Source: Anniella stebbinsi (lineage: Eukaryota; Chordata; Lepidosauria; Squamata; Anniellidae). Taken from it: a DNA stretch of 64,000 nt. The first letter of the stretch is position 1; the number at the start of each line of letters is the position of its first letter. Position numbers and translations under genes: made by a program. Below the pieces are notes generated by a model. It searched no databases. It was not told the DNA's origin and saw only the letters and a program-made list of their open reading frames with translations. Below, one piece after another: positions 54,871-64,000 of the stretch. Location of the stretch: assembly GCA_029215795.1 (NCBI GenBank), contig JARDYH010000002.1, positions 295,027,973-295,091,972 on the forward strand, read 5' to 3'.

Positions 54871-54872
54871 AG

Positions 54873-55232
54873 CTTAACTAAGAATCATTGACTGGGTTTG
54901 CATGAGCACTGCAGTCCAAGGTGGTTTATTAAAATCATGGTGAATTGCAGTGCATGCTGGTTGCCATTTTGAATACTCATGTCGTGGCAGGCACTGTAAC
55001 TTATTGTGTGGTGTGAATCCGAGGAGGGTGGCTTATGAGAGGATTAAACAACTCATGAGCTGTTTTGTTTAACCCTCTCATAAGCCACCCTCAACAATTT
55101 CGCATGACATGATAAGCCACGATGACTGCCTGCTGCAGTTTGAATATTCAAAAGGGTGGCTGACATGCACCTCGATCCACCATGGACTTAAGCCACCTTG
55201 GACTGCAGTGCTTGTGCAGTCAATGATTCTTA
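54873..55232. mobile_element. Palindromic MITE, interrupted at its right end
   Basis: The left terminus AACTAAGAATCATTGACTG is matched by its exact complement at the right only when the insertion at 55233-55688 is skipped (CAGTCAATGATTCTTA at 55217-55232, then GTT after 55691). Inside, CACTGCAGTCCAAGGTGG and CCACCTTGGACTGCAGTG, and CTCTCATAAGCCACCCTC and GAGGGTGGCTTATGAGAG, are mirrored. Confidence 0.75.
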
Positions 55233-55688
55233 GGCCCTTCTACAGGGCTTCTCCCAGGCCGTCACAAGTCGTGGCCGCCATTTTTTTATCCCTTCGATGG
55301 AGAGCGCATGAGCGCTCCTCCGCAAAGGTACGTTTTAAAAAAAACACACAGGTGATCAGGCCCCCTCCCCCCTGCCATCCTGGGGATGGCAAATGTGCTG
55401 TCCCCCTCTCTCCTGATGGCCATGGAGCTGCGCGGTGTGGCTCCATGGCCATCAGTGCTGCCGCACTTACTCCTGAGTAAGCACGGCAGCACCAGGGCGG
55501 GCAGGCACATCTTCCGCGGTCCTGTGAACTTCCCGGGACCGCAGAAGATTCAGGCTTTTTGTGGTTTCCTTTAACCCAGAAAAATCCTGTTCCCTCCCCC
55601 CCCCCCCCAGGACTCTCTGTGCATCATTTGGACTCACAGGGAGCAGCCGGGGGCCATCCCAGGTGTTTTGCCTGGTATGGAAAGGGCC
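55233..55688. mobile_element. Harbinger-like non-autonomous element nested in the MITE
   Basis: 456 bp flanked by TTA on both sides (55230-55232 and 55689-55691), ends GGCCCTTCTACA and TGGAAAGGGCC. A 3-bp TTA duplication is typical of PIF/Harbinger. The interior has a mirrored GATGGCCATGGAGC / GCTCCATGGCCATC pair and a poly-C run at 55597-55609. No transposase frame. Completion of the surrounding MITE terminus on the far side supports the boundaries. Confidence 0.75.
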
Positions 55689-55894
55689 TTAGTTGCTTGG
55701 GAAGGTCAAAATGTTCTTCAGGGTGGCATGCACACAGCTGGGGCAAAATCGGAGCATGATCTTCACCAAGCAAGGCCTGAAGGGATCCTTGATTAACTTC
55801 CCAACACCTTCACTCCTGTTTATGCTCAAAATTCAATTTGGAGCATATCTTTTGAAATCCTTTCCCTAAGCTCATGGAAGAGCCACATACAAGG

Positions 55895-56335
55895 TTATGC
55901 TGTTATCCTATAAAGCCCTAAACAACTTGGGACCAGCATACCTAGCAGACCACCTTCCCTTATATAAACCTAGATGACAACTATGATCCTCAGAGGAGGC
56001 CCTACTGGCCATTCCAAGATGAACAGAATGTCGCCATGAAGAACCTCAGTGGCGGGCCTTCTCTGTAGTGGCACCCACCCTCCGGAAAACCCTCCCTTAT
56101 GCGGTTCGGGAGGCAGAAAACGGTACAACTTTTAAACGCCTCCTAAAGACATACCTTTTTATATAGGCTTTCCCTGGTTTTTAATGTAGCTCGTTTTATA
56201 CTGCCTTTTTAACTTTTTGGTGTTAAAAAATTATATTGTTGTTCTTATGGTTTTTAACTATGCACTGCCCATAGCGCATAGGCTGATGAGAAGTATAAAC
56301 ATGTAATAAATAAAATAAAATAAATAAATAAGAGT
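55895..56335 (+). mobile_element. L2/CR1-class LINE 3' end
   Basis: Translates in one frame to APTLRKTLPYAVREAENGTTFKRLLKTYLF followed by a stop, a typical C-terminus of this LINE class. A 3' region follows, ending in (AATAAATAAA)n at 56308-56330. Confidence 0.75.
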
Positions 56336-57682
56336 TGTTGATCTACGATGTGGGTGTGATGTCCATGCAGGAAAACTTACCAGGACCACAAGTTGTGGGG
56401 AGGGGAAGTTTAACCCTACCCTTCCCAATTTTTTAATTATTATTATTAACTAACAAAGTGTCTTACTGGCAGATGGGTTCACTTCAAAGCAAAATGAGGG
56501 CCTCTAGCTGCTCCCATCTTTTTTTCCTCATGGATGCTGTTTTCCTTACCGGAGAAGTTTCTGAAATTGCTAAATGTGCCCACAGGCCCAAAATGTTAGC
56601 TACCTCTGGTTTAACCCTTCCCTCCTTCTCCACAGTCTTGACAAAAATCCCCCAAGCTGCTGTAAATCCCAGGAGGGAAACCTTTCTCTTCTGGGCCAAT
56701 GGCACCCTGGAGTGACTATTTTCATCAGGACTATGCTGAAGTAGGAAAAGGGCTGAGCTGGGTGGCTGCAGAAGCACTATGTCAGATCCTAGAGGCATTG
56801 TGGGGAAATAAAGATGGCAGTGGATGCATTGCCTGACTCGGTCCTTGTCCTATCAGGGCCAGACCTTCTAACAAACAACATCATATGGCATTCCAAGTGA
56901 GTCAGCCAGCAGCTAACATTTCCTAAATACACAAATTAATAAAATAAAACCAACAATCACAACCTTATTTCATCAATTCCGTTGTTATTCTATTTGCAAA
57001 CAATAATAGTCCGTTACGATAACTTCCAGTACAGAGGGGGAGGGGAAATTCTCTGAATAGTTAAGAAAACTCAGAATTAATTTATGTAATTGGGTAATCA
57101 TTTTCAACTTCATTAAATACTCTGAGTCCTCCTAATACATTATCCTTATCTTGATGCTAAGTTTTAATTGCATGAAGTCTGCTCCCTCAGTAATTAACAC
57201 ATTGTATGTCCCCACCTAATTCACAAACTAATTGTCATTTCCCAGATCTTAATGTTATTTGCTAATTCTGCCAGGAAGAAAGAATTTTACTGTCAAAACT
57301 CTGGAGAAAGTGACATTCCACAGGCGCAGCAATGACAAAACAAGTTAATTTACTGCAAAGTCCCTGAAAGATGAGGCTTTCTAATTGCATATTTGTTACC
57401 TTCGTTAAAAAAGGTAAATGGCTCTTCAGTTACATATTTGCCTATTTCTTACACATTAGAAAAGTGTTAACGAGTCAGATTAAAATTAATTGAAAAGGTC
57501 TAAGATCTTCAAAAAGATCCTAACATCATCAAACTTCTAATTGAAGATGAGAGTGAGAGAGACATAAATAGGTTATTTAAGGAGAGGGAAATTGAGGCAG
57601 CTGTGTTAAGTACAGCACGATACTAGAGTGGTTATAAAAAAAATCCAATCAAACTGACACATGCATTAGAATACATAGGCCT
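56336..57682. other. No gene; candidate conserved non-coding stretch 56930-57640
   Basis: Repeat-free and rich in TAATT motifs (CAGTAATTAACAC, CTAATTGTCATTT, CTAATTGCATATTTG, AATTAATTGAAAAGG). No frame and no repeat ends were recognised. The best non-coding conservation candidate in the window by texture alone. Confidence 0.35.
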
Positions 57683-57995
57683 AGTTCGAACAATCGGGGG
57701 GAGGGGGTAACCATGTACTGTAGCTTGTTTTCCCCATCCCTGTGTGTGCCTTTAACAAACCCACCATTTGCTTAATTATCCATGCCACATTGTGAGTTGC
57801 CATTGTCCAAACCCAGAACTGTGCATAGTGGGGGCTGCTTCTAACCCACCTCACAACTGCCATTAAAAGCCATGGGTTGTGAGGTGGGTTAAAAGCCACT
57901 CCCGCCATGCACCATGCCAAGTTCGGACAACACGGCAACCTGCGATGCGGTGTAATTAAGCAAATGGCGTACGTGCAAAAGGCACACTCAGGGAT
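57683..57995. mobile_element. Non-autonomous DNA element with central hairpin
   Basis: TTCTAACCCACCTCACAAC and GTTGTGAGGTGGGTTAA form a strong central inverted repeat, and GTTCGAACAATC at the left is loosely mirrored by GTTCGGACAACAC and GTGAACCCGGCC at the right. Ends approximate. Confidence 0.45.
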
Positions 57996-58164
57996 AAGGA
58001 AAACATGCTGATTTTGTGAACCCGGCCATAAGCATCTATTTTTTCCTGTCTTCTCTTCTGCTAGCTTTCTTGTTATGAAGCACACCACATCATGTTTCAC
58101 AATATACACCCGCCCGAAAAATGATCCGAACAAGATTCTCACCTATCCCTAGCCTCATTGCTTG

Positions 58165-58690
58165 ACAACTGAGGTCTCGTCTATAACTAGACGCCTTTCG
58201 AGAGGGGGGAGGGGAGATTGGGAAGTATTGTACTTCCGGATTCATCCCTTGGGCTAGACACAGCAAGTTTTCCTGGAAGTAAAAAGGGCCGCTCTGGGCA
58301 GAGGTTATTTTTTTCAGAAGTGGAGACAATTGTGGAACAGCGATCCTGCGCAAAGGTATGATTTCTTAAAAAAAAAAAAAAAACACTTGGTGCTGGAAGA
58401 TGCTGAGAACCATCCAGGAAGTGGTGAAAATGCTCTCCTCTCACCCCTGATACCCATGGGCTCCTCCCGTACAGCCGCTTGCCTGTTTGCTGAGCCCCAC
58501 ACCACCCATGGACCTTGGGATTGCCCCAAGAGATGGGAAAATCATGAGAAATGCAGTGCCCAATATCCTGGGAGCATGGAGTGGTTGTCCCTGGTTCACC
58601 CCGGGATCAGCTGTGTGTCATGTGGCTCCGTAAGGACGACCTTGATATTCTCCCAGGATAAGTAGCAGGTGTAGATTAGGCCTGAGTCAT
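58165..58690. mobile_element. Possible non-autonomous DNA element
   Basis: CTGAGGTCTCGTCTATAACTAG at the left is imperfectly mirrored by GGTGTAGATTAGGCCTGAG at the right. The interior is G-rich with a poly-A run at 58367-58382. The call is weak. Confidence 0.35.
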
Positions 58691-59610
58691 CTGTTTTGAC
58701 CTTATGGGCTGAATCAAGAGGGAAAACAGCTGCAAGTACATGTAGAACAGGCTTGTTTGCAAGTGTTTGCCAGATGGTCGTGGACTGTTTACCTAAGGAC
58801 TGATCAGTTTCCACTTAACTCTGTGATTAAGTATGTCACAGAAATGTTCTGCACTAAATAATATGCAAAATATCCTCTTTTTGCCAGAGGATACTGCTAG
58901 AGGATGTGCATGAATCTGATTGGAGGCAGAGAGTATGTCTCTGTGTGCACTGTGGGAGAGAGTTGGCTTTAGAGACAGCATTTCTGGAACTTAATAAAAA
59001 GAGATATAAGCACACAGACCCAATAATTAATACTTGAATGTCCTTGACAGGTAGCATCTCACTTCACATTATGCTCAAAAGATTTTAAAACTGATTTCTA
59101 ATCAGTGTTGGACAGCATGCAATGCTACAGGTATCCTAATCCACATGCGGTAGTAGTGCTCTCTCCTTGTTACTAAACTTTAGGACACTATTTGGGATTA
59201 TCTATAATATCACAGATGAGAAGATGGCTAAAGATCCTGTGCTTCCTCATCCAGGAATATATCCTGAAGAACCATTTGTTTCCTTACACAAGGATTTAAT
59301 ATTGTATTTACTTACTACTAGTAATAGCATAACAACATGTGCCATAAACTTACAGAACCCAATTGGATATCTCAATGCAAGAAGCTAAGGGATCACCTTA
59401 TTTATTTATTTTCACCTTATCATGGAAAAATGCATATGCTAGATTAAAGTGGATACGCACCAGTTCCATCTTCCACAAAAAGTTCAAATCATTCTTCACC
59501 ATGTGGTATCCTCTTCTTGAAAGAATAGACAACATCTCCAAAATCTCAGTTGCATGTGGCCACTGCAAGACTCTTTTAACACAAGAGCTTAATTTCATAA
59601 GCATAATCAG
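58691..59610. other. No recognisable feature
   Basis: No supported frame, RNA gene or repeat recognised. Confidence 0.4.
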
Positions 59611-59805
59611 TGGCTAGAACCATAGGAATATAGGAAGCTGACTTATCCTGAGTCAAACCATTGGTCCTTCTAGCTCAATTATTTTCTGATGGCAGTTCTC
59701 TGGGATTTCAGAGAAGGATCTTTCCCAGCCCTACCTGGAGATGCCAGGGGTTAAACTTTTGCATGTAATGCCTGTGCTCTATCATTGAGTTAGAGTCCCT
59801 CCGCT
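59611..59805 (-). mobile_element. tRNA-type SINE, antisense
   Basis: TAGGAAGCTGACTTATCCTGAGTCA, then CATTGGTCCTTCTAGCTCA, CCAGCCCTACCTGGAGATGCCAGGGGTT and GCTCTATCATTGAGTTAGAG: the reverse complement of a tRNA head (CTCAATGATAGAGC) followed by its body. Related fragments lie at 14180-14290 and 14831-15000. Confidence 0.75.
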
Positions 59806-61708
59806 GGGGGAGCGCTTCGCTCTGTGTGCAGCTGCCCCATGTGGTGAGTCACAGAACTGCAGGGTAGTGCATCTCCCCTGGGCCCTCCTAGACAGGAAGG
59901 GAATGACGGTTTCCTGCAAGGGCTGAGACTTTGCCTGAGCAACAGAGGTCTTCTTCTCTTTGGTGTTCACTAGACCTGACTCTTGCCTTCATACCTTAGC
60001 TCAGGTGATTTGGAAAAACTCCTAGCAGCAGGTTCCCAGCTGCTGGCCTACAGGTCAGCCCTGACCATCACGAATTAAGACACCTTTGCAATCTAATGCA
60101 TTTTATTCCTATATTTTCAAAAACTTTATCTGTGCACTTTATTTTAATCCTGCTCATACCTTTGTGATGATGCAAAATATGAGTTAAGAATTAAAGTTTG
60201 AAATAATGTGGCAATTCTATTGATTCTTCCCTACTCCCACATCTCTGTAAGACACTTATGCTTCACCAGGTATCTAGTGTGGGACACTTTTAAAAGAAAC
60301 AGCTGTGGCCATGCTAGCTGGGAAGTATGGGAATTGTAGTGCAACACATCTGCAGGGCCCCAGGTGTTGGAAGGCTGATCTATGGCCTAGGAATCTTTCT
60401 CTTGGCGAATTGATTCGATTAAGTCTGCAATTCTATTCACACTTAGTTGGTAGTGCGTCCATTAAGCTCAATAGGACGTACTTCTGAATAGCCATGCATA
60501 GGATTGTGCTGTATGTGTGGCCTGGTAGGAAAAGGTTGGTCCTTTTGTTTGTTTGAAAGTTTGTTCTCCCTACATTCCATGTCAAATAAAGCTTGTCCCC
60601 TTATTTGTTCTACCCTGCCATGAGTCTCTGCTTCTGACGAAAGACAATGCAGCCTCTCTCGCATTGTTCTATGACAGTCTAATCTTATTAGTCCTATTTG
60701 TTGCATCTTTGCTAATGACATACACTAGTTATCTGTTACCACTCAGTACATGGAAAATAAGAGATAAACATGTCAACTATTCAATTTTTTTTGTTTTGAT
60801 TCAATTTAAATTGCCAAACGTAGGTGGGGTTGGTGGAAGAGCTTCTTCTGGTAATTCTGCTGTAACTAACTCGTTTTGATATTGGTTCTATTAGCTTTCT
60901 AATAGCATGAAAGCTACGAAAAATTAAATCGTTCCACTTTCACATTCATAATTATGTGCAATTAAAATCTTTACATACCCAAAAGTCTTATATGAAGCCC
61001 TGCACCCTTCAACTGTCACTCTTCATTATCTGTGAGCCCAACAATTTTACAGTGACACACTGTACTCAATGAGATGTGCTAAAAAGGAAATATTATATTT
61101 TACTGATGTATGTGTTCTTTAATTTCTCTGAATTAGCTTTTTGATATGGATGCTAATTGTTTTCTTTGAAAGGAGTCACCATAGATATGTGATTTCTGTA
61201 GGCCTGTTGCTCTTCAAAAAATAGAGTTAATTGCAGGAAACAGGAATTTCTTCTTTATATAAATAAAAAAAGTAATCAGTACCATATCAAAGGAGTGAAT
61301 CTTAATCCAACTTTCTGATAGCATGTTAAAAAGAAACCTTCTATGGTTGTGAACTGCATAGACGACTTGGTGACTTTTGAAGTTTTCCCCTCTGAATTTA
61401 TGCATGAGACAAGATTAATAATTTAAAGAGGATGTTTGGGTGAAATTAGCCTTTTAAAAAAAGAGCTTGTCACTCTAGCACATGCTCCTTAAAAGTTGTG
61501 CTTCTAGTCTATAATCCCAGACATACAGCACTTCCATTTTTTAATGTAAAGAAAAGCCATAGATGTGGTCTATATTTTGGAACCAGACATCAGCTGTTAA
61601 CAATCAGTGTTGCAATTAATGGCAGCATTTTTGGAGGGATGCTCCATGCATTTGTTGTGGTTAGGTGTGAAGAGTAGATCAGTCAGAAAGTTTGGCTATA
61701 AGATATTT
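59806..61708. other. No gene; short palindromic MITE remnant at 60300-60390
   Basis: GGCCATGCTAGCTGGGAAGTATGGGAATTGTAGTGCAACACATCTGCAGG near 60306 is a half copy of the short palindromic MITE. The remaining sequence shows no supported feature. Confidence 0.4.
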
Positions 61709-61737
61709 CGGGGTGGGGGTGGGGGTGGGGGTGGGGG
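61709..61737 (+). repeat. (GGGGGT)n G-quadruplex-prone tract
   Basis: Five runs of four or more G separated by single T residues, in GGGGTGGGGGTGGGGG order. The spacing fits a very stable G-quadruplex on the + strand. Confidence 0.8.
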
Positions 61738-61857
61738 AAACCAAGATCTCATAAGCAGGCCTGTCTGGTAAGAACTGCCTATCCACTTCTGGGCCAAATT
61801 TAAGATCCTGGTTCTTACCAACACCTTAATGGCTTGGGACCCAAATAGCTGAAGGAG

Positions 61858-62177
61858 TAGGGTGACCAGATAAAATCCAGGTCAGGGCTCATGTAACTTT
61901 AACAGTTGTAGAGAAAAGGGAGTTTCAGCCAGTGTCGTTTGTATGCAATTAGTTCCTGGTGATATTCCCTCTTCATCACAACTGTTAAAGTTGCAGGGGC
62001 CCTGCCTTCTTCTGTATATGGTCACTCTAGTATAGTGCCTGCAACTTTAACTGTTGTGATGAAGAGGGAATATCACCAGGAACTAATTGCATACAAACGA
62101 CACTGGCTGAAATTCCCTTTTCTCTACAACTGTTAAAGTTACATGAGCCCTGACCTGGATTTTATCTGGTCAGCCTA
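61858..62177. mobile_element. Near-palindromic hAT-like MITE, copy 9 (subtype A)
   Basis: 320 bp with perfect 8-bp duplications TGAAGGAG (61850-61857 and 62178-62185). Both arms complete; one of the best-preserved copies. Confidence 0.92.
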
Positions 62178-62324
62178 TGAAGGAGCTTCCTGCACAAGCC
62201 AATCTTGATACCTTCTGCTGAATCTGTTCTCCAAGTGCCTTCCTATGCAAAAACAGAGAAGATGGCTTTCTCAGTGGTGGCACCCTGGTTTACACATGCT
62301 TTTTAAAACAGGTGAGCCTGATGC

Positions 62325-62545
62325 ATAAGAACATAAGTAGTGCCATGCTGGATCAGACCGAGGGTCTATCTAGTCCAGCACTCTGTTCACACAGTGGCCA
62401 ACCAGCTGTTAACCAGGGATCAACAAAGCAGGACGTAGGTCCAACAGCAACTGGTGCACACAGGCTTACTGCCTGGGATATTGGAGGTAGCACATAACCA
62501 TCAGGGCTAATAGCCATTGATAGCCTTCTCCTCTAGGGAACCAGT
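62325..62545 (-). mobile_element. CR1-like LINE tail, antisense
   Basis: AAGAACATAAGTAGTGCCATGCTGG, TCTAGTCCAGCACTCTGTTC and ATTGGAGGTAGCACATAACC match the reverse complement of the tail at 52438-52620. Confidence 0.65.
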
Positions 62546-63856
62546 GCTGATGCTTTTCTTATTAACAGGGATGCTTCCCTGTTCTGGGTGTAGAGGCAAT
62601 TCTCCCAGTAGCTGTGAGCTTAGATGAAATTCTTGCAACAATATCGTGCCCTGTTGTGATGCAAATCATTTTCAGATGGCTTGGTCTTGAATGGGCAATT
62701 AAGACTCATTAGCTTTAGAAAAGATCCATTGGAGCTGGAAACTGGCTTGTTGATATGCCTGAATGTTTGGACTTTCTTTAGGGGCGTGGCTACGGGGACT
62801 GTCATGATGAGTGCCTGCACTTCAAAATGTACCACGAAATTACCAGGTTAGGGCGCCAGAAGGACTGGGAAAGTAGGGAGGTGGGGAAGCAGCAAGAAGT
62901 CTCTTTAGGAGTTCATCCTTGAATGGGATTTTCCAAACTGTAGGAGCGTTCTTGGCTCCCTGGTACACTTTATCTCCAAGAGGTTTAGCACAAAAGAAAA
63001 TCCTTAAGGGCTTTTTCCTTTCCATTGATCCCTCTTTTGCTTTATGCTGAGGTGATAAGTTCCTTCTTCTTATTAGAGAATAAAATGTAAATAAGATATA
63101 TTAAGTGGCTTTTAACAACTACATTTACTACACTCTCTCTGCATTAAAATGCCCTCTTGGAAATAGGAGTGCTTTCACCATTTGTAAAGAAGTGTTATCC
63201 TAAGCAGAGTGATAATGAGATAGAAGCAGTAGGGAATCAGGAACAGGAGAGACATTACATATTAAAAGGAAACGGTTTCTTTCACCCACCTATAGTACAA
63301 AAGCAAATCTAATACATATTTCTAAATACATTGACTTGGATATTGATTTCCATCATTTATGGCCCACAGTGGTTCCACTCGTTCCTATCTGATGCTACCA
63401 ATGTGTGTTCTTTCAATGGAATGGAAAGATAATTTGGTTATTTTATACTTGGTGGTGGCGATGGCTTTTTTGGGGGTGGGGGTAGGGGATCAGCCTAGAT
63501 TGCCTGTGAATACAATTGTGGTGAAGGTGTTTCTTGTTCTGGGGCTGGTAAATCTACCTCCCGAGGTTGGTGAACTCCTATGATACCATGAAATATTGAC
63601 AAACTTTGAGCTGATCTACACACTAGGTTTTTAACGTTTTATAAGGGTTATGAAAACTCTTTGGGCCACATGATGCACTCCCTTTAACATTGTATACCCG
63701 AGGTTTTTTAAAACTCACTTCAACTATATACAACGGTTTCACTTTTAATAAATCGTTTTAAGTAAAATAATGTGTCCTTCCTTACTGTTTGTGATTCATG
63801 GGGGCAGTGCTTCGTTAACTGGTGCCCAAATGCTTAGCAGTCGATTGGTGAGGAAG
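62546..63856. other. No recognisable gene
   Basis: No repeat family or supported frame recognised. A GTGGTGGCGATGGC frame near 63440 looks like chance. Confidence 0.35.
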
Positions 63857-64000
63857 AAAGAGGGGCTAAGGAGGAAGTGGGCAAGTGAACTACAACACCC
63901 ACAATCTTTAGCCATACACTCATTGAAAGCTAGAGATTGAAAGAGGAACTAAGGAGGAAGTGGGCGACTGAACTACAATGCCCACAATGCCTTGCCCTAA
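63857..64000. repeat. 83-bp direct duplication at the window end
   Basis: AAAGAGGGGCTAAGGAGGAAG at 63857 recurs with two changes at 63940, and both are followed by GTGGGC...TGAACTACAA and CCCACAAT. Period 83 bp. It may continue past the window. Confidence 0.75.

Noticed and set aside
9036..64000. CRISPR arrays, rRNA and free-standing tRNA genes
   Set aside because: No spaced identical repeats of that kind and no rRNA blocks were seen. The tRNA-like A and B boxes found belong to SINE heads.

Overview
The window is vertebrate genomic DNA, most probably from a squamate reptile. It carries a tRNA-derived SINE whose head and body match the Sauria-SINE type (48255-48515), CR1- and L2-like LINE tails, an L1 insertion and many non-autonomous DNA transposons. 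I recognise no host protein-coding exon.

Region 1 (1-9035) is most of an endogenous Polinton/Maverick element of the adintovirus type. Its left end lies outside the window. On the + strand run a protein-primed family-B DNA polymerase (cut by the window edge), a packaging ATPase and two small conserved proteins of unknown function. Convergent on the - strand are a retroviral-type integrase with a chromodomain, penton-like minor capsid protein, a basic pX-like core protein, the major capsid protein and an adenain-like protease. The capsid genes abut or overlap by a few bases, and a 130-bp convergence zone holds a poly(A) signal on each strand. Nearly all frames are open, so the copy is young or preserved; the one clear lesion is a frameshift in the first codons of the integrase. 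Beyond the integrase is an unrecognised - strand gene (7560-8258) with three 51-bp internal repeats. Behind it lies a dense control region (8340-9035): two perfect p53-type response elements in an 85-bp duplication, a CpG-rich array of 82-bp repeats with eight ACTTCCGG (ETS) sites, CRE, E-box and octamer motifs, then a plausible element terminus.

Region 2 (9036-64000) is repeat-rich intergenic or intronic DNA. The main feature is a burst of hAT-like elements: nine have perfect 8-bp target-site duplications. They include a ~320-bp near-palindromic MITE family (nine copies), foldback elements beginning TAGGGATG, and a very GC-rich element that carries its own CpG island and shares its ends with the MITE. 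A 5'-truncated L1 with an uninterrupted ORF2 fragment of about 1140 codons (19364-22922) sits between 14-bp target duplications. Smaller items are MIR, tRNA-SINEs, CR1/L2-like LINE tails, a Harbinger-like element nested in another MITE, long-inverted-repeat elements and microsatellites. A few repeat-free AT-rich stretches (about 32340-32760, 50030-50390, 54100-54530, 56930-57640) look like candidate conserved non-coding DNA, but only alignment could show that.
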